Assembly: GCA_900542175.1 (NCBI GenBank)
Contig: UQNC01000048.1
Coordinates: 1-13,555, forward strand
From: an uncultured Collinsella sp.
GTDB lineage: Bacteria > Actinomycetota > Coriobacteriia > Coriobacteriales > Coriobacteriaceae
Direction: 5' to 3'
Length of the DNA stretch: 13,555 bases
Shown here: positions 1-6,277 of the stretch, in pieces
How positions within the stretch are numbered: position 1 is the stretch's first letter
Layout of the letters: each line of letters opens with the position of its first letter
Program-made: the position numbers and the translations under genes
The notes under the pieces: model-generated
Seen by the model: only the letters and a program-made list of their open reading frames with translations
The model's database searches: none
Told to the model about the DNA's origin: nothing

Positions 1-30
1 CGTCCTAGTGTTCGCTTCTAATAAAGAAGG

Positions 31-80
31 CCAAGATTCGGGACGCAGTTCAAAAGGTGCCTGTCCCCTTTGTGGTGGTT
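31..80. repeat. Chimeric repeat fragment (half of repeat type A joined to a second arm)
   Basis: Positions 57-67 hold the type-A core GTGCCTGTCCC and 68-80 hold its right arm CTTTGTGGTGGTT. The matching left arm AACCACCACAAAG is absent; only AAAAG precedes the core. In its place 31-51 carries a different sequence, which is the reverse complement, at 17 of 21 positions, of the sequence joined to the half-element at the other end of the window (13526-13546). The element lies about 105 bp upstream of the MarR-type gene. It may belong to the 3' side of an unseen gene to the left. Confidence 0.75.
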
Positions 81-140
81 TTTATGTTGATGGGTTAACA
101 AATGGGATATTTGGGTACGGGTGTTGCCTTGTGCGGCTAA

Positions 141-160
141 GATGTTTACCCGTTAGCATC
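141..160. promoter_or_regulatory. Imperfect dyad, candidate operator for the MarR-type regulator
   Basis: The 20-bp sequence GATGTTTACCCGTTAGCATC reads alike on both strands at 14 of 20 positions, with perfect outer GATG/CATC half-sites. It ends 25 bp before the regulator's start codon. MarR-family dimers commonly bind dyads of this size and repress their own promoters. No convincing -35/-10 pair was found around it, so the operator role is inference from position and symmetry only. Confidence 0.3.
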
Positions 161-185
161 ATGTAAGCGAAAGGCGGTCGTCACC

Positions 186-635
186 ATGCAGCAGAACGAC
201 GAGACACGTTTTGAGGACTTTGTCGGACTGATCAGCGGCCTCTACAAGGAGATTCAGCGTATCAAGACGTCCGAAGGCGCAAGGCTGGGCCTCAAGGGCT
301 CCGACGTTATGTGCCTGTACTATCTTGAGCGCAGCAAGGACGGCCTGACTGGCGCCGACCTCGCCCGCATGGCCGGCGTTACCCGTGCCGCCGTTTCGCG
401 CACACTGGCACATCTGGAGGAGGGCGGCTACGTCGAGGTTGACGACTCGGGTGATGCGGCCGTCAAGTATCGTGCTCCGGTGCGCCTGACTGCCCTGGGC
501 GGCGAGAGCATGAGCGAGGCCGATCGCATCATTCGCGAGGTGCTCGATACCACCGGCAAGGCCATGGGCGTGGAGCAGCGCGAGCAGATGTATGCATCGC
601 TGCGCACGATCCTCAACACCCTGCGCGAGATCTAG
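186..635 (+). CDS. MarR-family transcriptional regulator
   Basis: A cytoplasmic DNA-binding regulator of 149 residues, the usual MarR length. The N-terminal helices (about 8-38) and C-terminal helices (about 112-148) would form the dimer interface. The winged helix-turn-helix spans about 40-100: a helix from DVMCLYYLE, the helix-turn-helix TGADLARMAGVTRAAVSRTL, the EEGGYVEV strand and a wing around DSGDAAVKYRAPVRLT. The ATG at 186 follows an AAAGGCGG ribosome-binding site at about 170-176. A DegV-family gene follows 119 bp downstream on the same strand. One known MarR-family member, FabT of streptococci, controls fatty-acid synthesis, so a lipid-linked role is conceivable, but nothing in the protein fixes its ligand. 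The imperfect dyad at 141-160 could be its own operator. Confidence 0.88.
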   Translation: MQQNDETRFEDFVGLISGLYKEIQRIKTSEGARLGLKGSDVMCLYYLERSKDGLTGADLARMAGVTRAAVSRTLAHLEEGGYVEVDDSGDAAVKYRAPVRLTALGGESMSEADRIIREVLDTTGKAMGVEQREQMYASLRTILNTLREI

Positions 636-754
636 AGCCGCGCTGGCGCTAGCTTTCAGCCAAGAACTGCATCGTCCCGTTTGAGCGCGTACGCCGTGCC
701 GGGACATTGCTGTCAAAATTCCCTGCGCGAGACCTGCGCAAGAAAGGATTCGTT

Positions 755-1609
755 ATGTCCGTCCGCATTATTACCGATTCCGCAAGCGATATGTCGCCGG
801 CGGAGCACCCCGCTCTGCGTGTTCTGCCGCTGTCCGTCACCTTTGGCACCGATGTGTATATGGATGGCGTCGACATCGATCACCAGCGCTTTTACGAGAT
901 GCTTGTGGAGCGCGATGAGCTGCCCAAGACCGGTCAGGTCAACCCGTACGCCTTTTCGCAGGCGATTGCCGAAGCGCGTGAGGCCGGCGATGAGGCCGTG
1001 ATTATTACCGTGGGAGCCAAGCTCTCGGGCACCAACCAGAGTGCTCGTACGGCACTTGCCGAGGCGCCGGGCGGCGACATGTTCGTCGTGGACAGCAATA
1101 ACGTGACCTTGGGCGAGCGCGTGCTGGTCGAGTATGCGCTGCGCCTGGTGGACGAGGGCCAGGGCGCGGCTCAGGTTGCGGCGGCTGTCGAGGCCGTGCG
1201 CGACCGCGTGGTCGTCATCGGCCTGCTCGAGACGTTGGAGTACCTGGTGCGCGGCGGTCGCCTGTCTGCTGCGGCCGGTGCCGTGGGTACGCTGCTCAAC
1301 GTAAAGCCCGTGGTGGCTGCCGAGGACGGTCTGATCGTGCAGCTGGGCAAGGCGCGCGGTTCCAAGAACGGACGTAACCTGCTCAACCAGAAGGTCGAAA
1401 AGGCGGGCGGCATCGACTTTTCCATGCCGCTGGCGCTCGGCTATACGGGCCTTTCGGATGCGGTGCTCAAGAAGTATATCGAGGACAGCGCGGCACTGTG
1501 GGCTGGCCACACCGAGGGCGAACTGCCCGTTCACACCATCGGCGCCACCATCGGCACCCATGTAGGCCCCGGCGCCGTAGCCGTAGCCTTCTTCCAGCCC
1601 GTTAACTAG
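755..1609 (+). CDS. DegV-family (FakB-like) fatty-acid-binding protein
   Basis: DegV/FakB proteins bind a single fatty acid. In Firmicutes they present it to the kinase FakA for phosphorylation and entry into phospholipid synthesis. The protein has 284 residues, typical of the family. Visible family motifs are the N-terminal ITDSASD (6-12), SGTNQSA (91-97), the RGGRLS turn (167-171), KPVV...DG (184-192) and the C-terminal GTHVGPGA (267-274) with the conserved His269. Thr59 of the usual Thr-Ser-Gln motif is kept, but the serine is glycine here (KTGQVNP). The ATG at 755 is chosen over upstream in-frame starts because it follows AGAAAGGA at 741-747 and begins the domain directly. No fakA homologue is in the window. 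It may be co-transcribed with the MarR-type gene upstream. The family call is firm; which lipid it binds cannot be read. Confidence 0.9.
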   Translation: MSVRIITDSASDMSPAEHPALRVLPLSVTFGTDVYMDGVDIDHQRFYEMLVERDELPKTGQVNPYAFSQAIAEAREAGDEAVIITVGAKLSGTNQSARTALAEAPGGDMFVVDSNNVTLGERVLVEYALRLVDEGQGAAQVAAAVEAVRDRVVVIGLLETLEYLVRGGRLSAAAGAVGTLLNVKPVVAAEDGLIVQLGKARGSKNGRNLLNQKVEKAGGIDFSMPLALGYTGLSDAVLKKYIEDSAALWAGHTEGELPVHTIGATIGTHVGPGAVAVAFFQPVN

Positions 1610-1621
1610 CCCACCTGCCAA

Positions 1622-1658
1622 AACCACCACAAAGGGGACAGGCACCTTTGTGGTGGTT
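1622..1658. repeat. Type-A palindromic repeat, full copy, core inverted
   Basis: Left arm AACCACCACAAAG (1622-1634), core GGGACAGGCAC (1635-1645), right arm CTTTGTGGTGGTT (1646-1658). The arms are perfect 13-bp reverse complements, so the element can form a 13-bp hairpin with an 11-nt loop. The core is reversed relative to the other copies in the window. It starts 12 bp after the DegV stop codon. There is no T-run, so a terminator role is not evident. Confidence 0.9.
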
Positions 1659-1688
1659 TATGCTATTCCGGGTGGAAGGGAGCGAGCA

Positions 1689-2009
1689 ATGGCGTCTGAG
1701 GGCTTTTTTGAGCGGGTGTACGAGGTGGTCGAGCAGATTCCCGAGGGGATGGTCGCCACGTATGGTCAGGTGGCGCTGCTTGCTGGACGTCCACGAAGTG
1801 CGCGGTACGTGGGGTATGCCCTGCATGGCAATCCGCGCCCCGGCGAGATTCCCTGTCACCGCGTGGTGTTTGCCGATGGCCGCATATGCGATGGTTTTGC
1901 TTTTGGCGGTCCCGATGCTCAACGTGAGCTTTTGCTAGGGGAGGGTGTGGCGTTTAAGGACGACATGCACGTCGACTTGGCCGCCTGTCGCTGGCCTGCA
2001 GGGCTCTAG
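1689..2009 (+). CDS. Short MGMT/alkyltransferase-like DNA repair protein
   Basis: A 106-residue protein that is essentially one methylguanine-DNA methyltransferase C-terminal domain. It resembles the short alkyltransferase-like proteins in length and lacks the N-terminal domain of Ogt/Ada. Visible motifs are the IPEGMVATYGQVA helix (17-29), SARYVG with the base-flipping Arg39, the NPRPGEIPCHRVV active-site segment with Cys56, and the C-terminal LLLGEGV. The cysteine is present, unlike E. coli YbaZ-type ATLs, where it is tryptophan, so true alkyl transfer from O6-alkylguanine is possible. The ATG at 1689 is chosen because GGAAGGGA lies 7 bp before it. An in-frame GTG at 1650 would place the start inside the upstream repeat. 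The gene is flanked by two full type-A repeats with oppositely oriented cores (1622-1658 and 2025-2067). Confidence 0.85.
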   Translation: MASEGFFERVYEVVEQIPEGMVATYGQVALLAGRPRSARYVGYALHGNPRPGEIPCHRVVFADGRICDGFAFGGPDAQRELLLGEGVAFKDDMHVDLAACRWPAGL

Positions 2010-2024
2010 CGGCTCTGCCGTGGT

Positions 2025-2067
2025 TAGAACCACCACAAAGGTGCCTGTCCCCTTTGTGGTGGTTCTA
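2025..2067. repeat. Type-A palindromic repeat, full copy with extended arms
   Basis: Arms of 16 bp (TAGAACCACCACAAAG and its exact reverse complement) surround the core GTGCCTGTCCC at 2041-2051. It is the longest copy here and starts 15 bp after the stop codon of the alkyltransferase gene. The hairpin could protect the 3' end of that mRNA. No U-tract follows it. Confidence 0.9.
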
Positions 2068-2144
2068 GTTTACCTGAGCTAACTTATGGAGAAGCCATGG
2101 GGGAACATATTGACGCTACAAAGTAAACCACGGTGAACTATATT

Positions 2145-2291
2145 GTATTCAGCAACGGAGCAGGCAATAGGCGATGAAAAAGCCTGCCCTGTTGAGTTTG
2201 ATTCGCATTCCTCCCCTCTGTGCGATTCAACGGTGTACTTCGGGAACAGGCCCGCTGGCAACTAACTGCCAGCGGGCCTGTTCCTGTTTTT
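2145..2291 (+). ncRNA. Candidate small RNA with C-rich loop
   Basis: This stretch lacks a credible gene but holds three consecutive hairpins. The first is GCAGGC (2160-2165) with GCCTGC (2182-2187). The second is a 10-position stem (2198-2207 with 2221-2230, one mismatch) exposing the loop TTCCTCCCCTCTG. The third is an 18-bp terminator (2243-2284) with a U-tract. The loop is complementary to GGAGG-type ribosome-binding sites, as in the C-rich loops of several known Gram-positive small RNAs. The next gene (trpS) is on the other strand, so this is not a leader. The 5' end is inferred: TATATT at 2139-2144 could be a -10 box, but the TTGACG at 2110-2115 is 23 bp away, too far to pair with it. 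The alternative is a long 3' untranslated region of the alkyltransferase gene. Confidence 0.5.
2243..2291 (+). terminator. Strong Rho-independent terminator, rightward
   Basis: A perfect 18-bp inverted repeat, 2243-2260 with 2267-2284, GC-rich at its centre (CCCGCTGGCA / TGCCAGCGGG), has a 6-nt loop ACTAAC. It is followed by TG and five Ts (2287-2291). No rightward protein gene ends near it; the nearest stop is at 2009. It therefore probably terminates the candidate small RNA. Confidence 0.85.
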
Positions 2292-2331
2292 CGGGGGAGT
2301 GCAATGGGCAGAGCCGAACCGGTCGGGCACC

Positions 2332-2359
2332 AAAAAAGGCGGACGCACTAGCGCCCGCC
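2332..2359 (-). terminator. Rho-independent terminator of trpS
   Basis: Read leftward, GGCGGGCGC (2359-2351), loop TAGT and GCGTCCGCC (2346-2338) form a 9-position stem with one G-T wobble. Six Ts on the minus strand (2337-2332) follow. It starts 36 bp past the trpS stop codon and suits termination of trpS. Confidence 0.82.
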
Positions 2360-2394
2360 CTATAGCAATCGAAAGTTCTAGCCAGCAGATCGAT

Positions 2395-3444
2395 CTAGTA
2401 CACCATGCCCATGGCGTCCTGAACCTCGGCCAGGGTCTGCTCGGCAATCTCGTTGGCGCGACGGTTGCCCTCGTGCAGCACGTCCTTCACATAGTCCAGG
2501 TCGTTTTCGTAGCGCTGACGACGCTCGCGGATCGGCGCGAAGTACTCGTTGACGGCCTCGGTCACGTACTTCTTGAGCTGGCCGGAGCCGCCCATGCCAA
2601 TCTCTTCGGCAATCTCGACCTCGGAACGGCCAGTGCAGATGGCGGCCGTCGAAAGCAGACCGGACACGCCGGGGCGGTTCTCGGGATCGAATGTGATCAT
2701 GCGCTCGGAGTCGGTCTGGCTCTTCTTGATGCGCTTGGCCGTCTCCTCGGCGGTCATCGAGATGTTGATGGCGTTGCCGTAGCTCTTGCTCATCTTGCGC
2801 CCGTCCAGGCCGGGCAGCAGCGGGGTCTCGGACAGCAGCGCGTCGACCTCGGGGAACACCTTGCCGTAACGGTTGTTAAAGCGGCGGGCGATGGTGCGGG
2901 TGAGCTCGATGTGCGGCAGCTGGTCGCGACCGACGGGCACCACATTGCCCTTGCAGAACAGGATGTCGCAGGCCTGGTGCACCGGGTAGGTGAGCAGAAG
3001 GCCGGTGAGCTCGTGGCCCGAGGCCTCCATCTCGGCCTTGACCGTGGGGTTGCGCGCCAGCTCGGCCTCGGAGACCAGCGACAGGAACGGCAGCATGAGC
3101 TGGTTTGCGGCGGGTACGGCGGAGTGCGCGTAGATCATGGTCTTGTCGGGGTCGATGCCGCAGGCAAGGTAGTCCATGACCATGTTGTACACGTTGTCCT
3201 GGATGTGCTCGGTCGTATCGCGGTCAGTGATGACTTGGTAGTCGGCGATGAGCACGTTGGTCTTGGCGCCCATGTTCTGCAGCTCAACACGGCCCTTGAG
3301 GGTGCCGAAGTAGTGACCCAGGTGCAGACGGCCGGTGGGGCGGTCGCCGGTGAGCATGGTGAACTTCTCGGGCGTTTTGGCCAGGCCCTCGCGAATGGCG
3401 TTGCTCTTTTGCAGCGCGACTTCGTAGCTGTTCTCGTTTGGCAT
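2395..3444 (-). CDS. trpS: Tryptophan--tRNA ligase
   Basis: A cytoplasmic class I aminoacyl-tRNA synthetase that activates tryptophan with ATP and loads tRNA-Trp. At 349 residues it is near the usual bacterial TrpRS length. The HIGH-type signature is GRLHLGHYFG (HLGH at 41-44), preceded by the characteristic LTGDRPT. The KMSKS loop is KMSKSYGN (217-224). The GRDQLPHIELTR segment (172-183) is also typical of the family. The start is placed at 3444 rather than ten codons upstream because TAGGAGC precedes it by 5-6 bp. The gene lies 161 bp downstream of the glycan-phosphotransferase gene on the same strand. I saw no T-box leader or strong promoter in that gap. A hairpin terminator lies directly downstream at 2332-2359. 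Confidence 0.96.
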   Translation of the reverse strand: MPNENSYEVALQKSNAIREGLAKTPEKFTMLTGDRPTGRLHLGHYFGTLKGRVELQNMGAKTNVLIADYQVITDRDTTEHIQDNVYNMVMDYLACGIDPDKTMIYAHSAVPAANQLMLPFLSLVSEAELARNPTVKAEMEASGHELTGLLLTYPVHQACDILFCKGNVVPVGRDQLPHIELTRTIARRFNNRYGKVFPEVDALLSETPLLPGLDGRKMSKSYGNAINISMTAEETAKRIKKSQTDSERMITFDPENRPGVSGLLSTAAICTGRSEVEIAEEIGMGGSGQLKKYVTEAVNEYFAPIRERRQRYENDLDYVKDVLHEGNRRANEIAEQTLAEVQDAMGMVY

Positions 3445-3605
3445 GATTGCTCCTAACGTATGTTCATGGGTCAAGATGATAACGCGTTTATTGGAGGGTC
3501 GGGGCGTAAGTACGCGAGGGGCGGGAGAGCGGCGGCATGTGCGATGGGCGCGGCGTGGCTGCGCGTTTGGCCGGCGGCGCCTGGGCGCAGCCTCGGCAGC
3601 TTACC
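3445..3605. other. Intergenic gap between the transferase gene and trpS
   Basis: A GC-rich spacer of 161 bp. It contains an 8-bp inverted repeat, GGCTGCGC at 3557-3564 with GCGCAGCC at 3585-3592, without a U-tract. It could be a weak hairpin at the end of the upstream minus-strand gene. No gene or convincing promoter is seen; TATCAT on the minus strand (3481-3476) is the best -10-like hexamer, but it has no matching -35. Confidence 0.4.
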
Positions 3606-4805
3606 CTAGCGCCTGTGGTGGCGCTCCTCCCTGCGTTCTTCTGCCGCCTGCTCCTCCTGCTTAAAGGCGGGATCGTCGGGGGTGACGAGCTCGTCCTCGT
3701 GCGTGCGCTTGTTGTAATGGTGGCGCAGCACGGGCTCAAACAGGTGCAGGTGCTTGGCAAAGGCCGCCGAGCCAATGGCGAGTACGGTAAAGATGAGCAC
3801 GCGCATGGGCACCTCGACCTGGTTAATCGCGGCGGCGCCGGCCGAAAGCATGATGCACCAGGCGTAGATGAGGAGCACTGCCTGCTTTTGGTTGTAGCCC
3901 TCTTGGATCAGGCGGTGGTGGATGTGGCCCTTGTCGGCCTGCCCGATGCTAATGTGGGCGCGCTTGCGGCGCACGATGGCGCTAAACGTGTCGATGATGG
4001 GCACGCCGGCAACGATGAGCGGGATGATAAGCGAGGTGAGCGCGGCGGTGCGGCTCACGTTGAGCAGCGAGATGGAGCCCAGTGCAAAGCCCAGAAGCAA
4101 CGACCCCGAGTCGCCCAAGAAGATGCTTGCGGGGTTGAAGTTGTAGCGCAAAAAGGCCAGGCAAGCGCCAAAGAGCGCAATGGAGAGCGCGGCGGCGTCG
4201 ATGCGGCCCGAGAGAACGGCCATCGAAAACATGGTGAACGACGCGATGCCGCAGATGCCCGTGGCCAAGCCGTCGAGGCCGTCGATGAGGTTAATGATGT
4301 TGGTGAATGCCACCAGATAGATCACGGTGATGGGGTAGGCGAGCCATCCGAGCATGATCTCGCCGGGGGCAAACGGGTTGACGATGACGCCGATCCGCAG
4401 GCCGCCGATACAGGCGATAAGCGCGGCGAGGACCTGTCCGGCTAGCTTTTGCTTGGGCTTGAGCTGGAAGACGTCGTCGATAGCGCCGGTCGCAAAGATG
4501 ACGGTAAAAGAAAGCGCAAGTATGGGGTAGCTGATGTGCAGACGGGGGTGGGGCACCAAAACGGGCGGCCAACCCAGGTACCAGGTGCCTAGGATTTGCA
4601 CAATACAGGCAACGACCAGGCCCAAAAACACCGCCGTTCCGCCCAAACGCGGGATGGGCTTGGTGTTGATGCGGCGCTTAGAAGGATAGTCGACGGCGTC
4701 GAGCTTAATTGCCAAGCGCTTGACCAGGGGCACCGTGAGGAAGGTCGTGATAAAGGCCGCCGCTGCCACGCATAGATACGGTATGTAGCTCGGGGATGAA
4801 GCCAT
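3606..4805 (-). CDS. WecA/TagO/MraY-family polyprenyl-phosphate sugar-phosphotransferase
   Basis: An integral membrane enzyme that transfers a sugar-1-phosphate, usually GlcNAc-1-P from UDP-GlcNAc, to undecaprenyl phosphate. This is the first step of a lipid-linked cell-wall polymer such as teichoic acid or a surface glycan. It has 399 residues with many hydrophobic segments from residue 8 to about 350. Catalytic motifs in order are PIPRLGG (50-56), the DD pair in TGAIDD (110-111), NIINLIDGLDGLA (169-181), FLGDSGS (229-235) and the HIHH box (294-297). The last 40 residues are strongly charged (EEQAAEERREERHHRR) and should be cytoplasmic. The ATG at 4805 matches the family's N-terminus (hydrophobic helix, TVPLVKRLA, DAVDYPSKRR), but it lacks a good ribosome-binding site. 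Starts at 4877 or 4901 would add an unusual extension. The sugar specificity is not readable. Confidence 0.9.
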   Translation of the reverse strand: MASSPSYIPYLCVAAAAFITTFLTVPLVKRLAIKLDAVDYPSKRRINTKPIPRLGGTAVFLGLVVACIVQILGTWYLGWPPVLVPHPRLHISYPILALSFTVIFATGAIDDVFQLKPKQKLAGQVLAALIACIGGLRIGVIVNPFAPGEIMLGWLAYPITVIYLVAFTNIINLIDGLDGLATGICGIASFTMFSMAVLSGRIDAAALSIALFGACLAFLRYNFNPASIFLGDSGSLLLGFALGSISLLNVSRTAALTSLIIPLIVAGVPIIDTFSAIVRRKRAHISIGQADKGHIHHRLIQEGYNQKQAVLLIYAWCIMLSAGAAAINQVEVPMRVLIFTVLAIGSAAFAKHLHLFEPVLRHHYNKRTHEDELVTPDDPAFKQEEQAAEERREERHHRR

Positions 4806-4996
4806 GAATCTAAAAACCGCCAAGCGTCGAAGGAAAAGGTCAAAGGTTGCTAAGCGCAAAGGGCATAGCCGAACCATGATACTCGACCAAGGGGGGTGCA
4901 TGGAATTGCACGCAGCGATAATCACGCGCTTACCAGATATTGGGATGTTGTCGATGGATTGTCGGGATACCGGCGGGGATCCATATGGGCTGTAAT

Positions 4997-5023
4997 GGTG
5001 GTTTTCGGCAAATAAAAACCACC
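4997..5023. repeat. Hairpin with AACCACC-type ends
   Basis: GGTGGTTTT (4997-5005) and AAAACCACC (5015-5023) are exact reverse complements around the 9-nt loop CGGCAAATA. The ends resemble the outer half of the type-A arms, but the CAAAG segment and the core are missing. It may be a decayed relative or simply a hairpin. No U-tract follows on either strand. It lies between the minus-strand RNA terminator and the transferase gene. Confidence 0.45.
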
Positions 5024-5035
5024 CCCCACGTTACG

Positions 5036-5063
5036 AAAATGAACCCACCTAAAACAGGTGGGT
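5036..5063 (-). terminator. Terminator of the minus-strand noncoding RNA
   Basis: Read leftward, ACCCACCT (5063-5056), loop GTTTT and AGGTGGGT (5050-5043) form a perfect 8-bp stem. TCATTTTC follows on the minus strand, so the U-tract is short and interrupted. Confidence 0.6.
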
Positions 5064-5180
5064 GCCCTCATCGACTGTTCCAGCGTCCTTAACAACGAAG
5101 GATACCTGTACTAGGTACGACTGTGTGGGCTCCCTAAATAAACGCGACGGTTCACCCAGTTGCTCCGCGGGGGGCGGAAT
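5036..5180 (-). ncRNA. Structured noncoding RNA, possibly a raiA-motif or 6S-type RNA
   Basis: There is no protein-coding signal here, but the minus strand folds into ordered hairpins. In transcript order they are: TCCGC/GCGGA with a five-C loop (5178-5164); the unpaired-looking stretches GAACCGTCGCG and TTTAGGGAGCC; a 6-bp stem closing ACCT/AGGT (about 5118-5102); TCCTT/AAGGA (5102-5086); and the terminator stem at 5063-5043. A TATGAT -10 box (5192-5187) would place the 5' end near 5180, giving about 145 nt. The combination resembles conserved raiA-motif RNAs of Firmicutes and Actinobacteria, or a 6S RNA, as I remember them. I cannot separate the two by eye. A leader for the transferase gene is less likely, because the terminator ends over 200 bp before its start. 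Confidence 0.5.
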
Positions 5181-5186
5181 ACCTAC

Positions 5187-5215
5187 ATCATAAAGCGGCA
5201 CTTTATCGATTCCAG
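5187..5215 (-). promoter_or_regulatory. Candidate promoter for the minus-strand RNA
   Basis: On the minus strand CTGGAA (5215-5210) and TATGAT (5192-5187) are 17 bp apart. The -10 is a five-of-six match to TATAAT; the -35 matches only half of TTGACA. It directs transcription leftward into the structured RNA. Confidence 0.4.
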
Positions 5216-5217
5216 TC

Positions 5218-5246
5218 TTGACATTACAAAAATCGTGTCGGACGAT
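5218..5246 (+). promoter_or_regulatory. Candidate promoter for the radical SAM gene
   Basis: A perfect TTGACA (5218-5223) is followed after 17 bp by GACGAT (5241-5246), which matches TATAAT at three positions. It would give a leader of about 75 nt before the start at 5330. It is back to back with the minus-strand RNA promoter, so the two units appear divergent. Confidence 0.4.
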
Positions 5247-5329
5247 TACGGCGCCTTGGGCTCGAGCCGTCTGTGCGGTTGGTCCCTTTACGTTTGAGCT
5301 GCTGAATCGTTGTTTTGGAGCATGTTTTT

Positions 5330-6268
5330 ATGCCGACGCCGTTGACCGAACTTTTTTCGCCCGCCTGCCATTTGTGTCCGCGCCGTTGCGGTGCGGTGCG
5401 CGACGAGGGTGCGCACGGCGTATGCGGTGCCGATGACACGCTCAAGGTGGCCCGCGCGGCGCTTCATATGTGGGAGGAGCCGCCTATCTCGGGCGAGGCC
5501 GGTTCGGGCACGATTTTCTTTAGCGGCTGTTCGCTCAAATGTATCTACTGCCAAAACCACGAGATCTCGACGGGCAATTTCGGTCTTGAGATTTCGCCCG
5601 AGCGTTTGGTCGAGATTATGCTGGAGCTGCAGGACCAGAGCGCCAATAACATCAACCTGGTGACGGCGACGCACTATGCGCACCTGTTGCCTGCCGCGAT
5701 TGCCGCGGCACGGACGCGCGGGTTGGTCATCCCAATTGTCTACAACACGAGTGGTTACGAGCGCGCGAGTGCCGTGGCGGCGCTGGGCGACCTGGTCGAC
5801 GTGTGGCTTACGGACTTTAAATATGCCGATGCCGGGCTTGCGCAGTCGCTCTCCCACATTAAGGACTACCCGCGTGTGGCCGTGTCGGGCTTAGCGCAGA
5901 TGGCACGCGAGATCGAGCGCCGCGGGGGAGAGCTAGTGGACGAGAATGGGCTCATGAAGCGCGGCATGATCGTGCGCCACCTGGTGCTGCCGGGGCATGC
6001 GGATGACTCGTGCCGCGTGCTAGACCTTGTGTGGCAGACGGTGGGCGACGTGCCGATCTCGGTCATGAACCAGTACACGCCCAATGCGCTCATGCGCGAA
6101 CAAGGCGGCGACCTGGCGCGCGCCGTGACGCGCGAGGAGTATGAGCAGGTGCTCGACCATGCCGACGACCTGGGCTTTACGACGATGTTCTGGCAAGAGG
6201 GCGGCGCGGTAGACGAGAGCTTCACCCCAGCCTTCGATACCACCGGCGTCCTTACCAGCACAAAGTAA
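5330..6268 (+). CDS. PflX-like radical SAM protein (COG1313 type)
   Basis: A 312-residue radical SAM enzyme of the kind described as PflX-like, related to pyruvate formate-lyase activating enzymes. The substrate of this subgroup is not established. The N-terminus carries extra cysteines (Cys13, Cys16, Cys20 in CHLCPRRC, and Cys32), which could hold zinc or an auxiliary cluster. The radical SAM CxxxCxxC is CSLKCIYC (Cys67, Cys71, Cys74), preceded by the family hallmark EEPPISGEAGSGTIFFSGC. Downstream segments NINLVTATHY, VYNTSGYE, TDFKY, IVRHLVLPG and SVMNQYTP also match the subgroup. The ATG at 5330 follows GGAG by about 10 bp; an in-frame TTG at 5315 is less likely. No glycyl-radical enzyme partner is in the window. 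It probably forms its own unit, since an inverted-repeat element follows 9 bp after the stop. Confidence 0.88.
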   Translation: MPTPLTELFSPACHLCPRRCGAVRDEGAHGVCGADDTLKVARAALHMWEEPPISGEAGSGTIFFSGCSLKCIYCQNHEISTGNFGLEISPERLVEIMLELQDQSANNINLVTATHYAHLLPAAIAAARTRGLVIPIVYNTSGYERASAVAALGDLVDVWLTDFKYADAGLAQSLSHIKDYPRVAVSGLAQMAREIERRGGELVDENGLMKRGMIVRHLVLPGHADDSCRVLDLVWQTVGDVPISVMNQYTPNALMREQGGDLARAVTREEYEQVLDHADDLGFTTMFWQEGGAVDESFTPAFDTTGVLTSTK

Positions 6269-6277
6269 CGCATTCGC

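Noticed and set aside
1650..1688. GTG at 1650 as the start of the alkyltransferase
   Set aside because: It lies inside the type-A repeat, lacks a ribosome-binding site, and adds 13 residues outside the domain. The ATG at 1689 has a good site.
1622..2067. Repeats read as CRISPR
   Set aside because: Copies are scattered at gene ends with genes between them, not regularly spaced by unique spacers, and no cas gene is present.
2025..2067. Type-A hairpins as classical Rho-independent terminators
   Set aside because: None is followed by a U-tract on either strand. A role in RNA 3' ends is possible but not a standard intrinsic terminator.
2174..2365. A 63-codon plus-strand open frame in the 2068-2394 gap
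   Set aside because: It runs across a perfect terminator hairpin and the trpS terminator, and its sequence has no protein-like pattern. The RNA structures explain the region better.
2299..3456. A 385-codon plus-strand open frame opposite trpS
   Set aside because: It reads through the trpS terminator and trpS itself and shows no recognisable motifs.
5100..5160. T-box-like leader, from the GGGTGAACCGTCGCG string on the minus strand
   Set aside because: It deviates from the T-box GGGTGGNACCGCG core, and the downstream minus-strand gene is a glycan transferase, not an amino-acid or synthetase gene.
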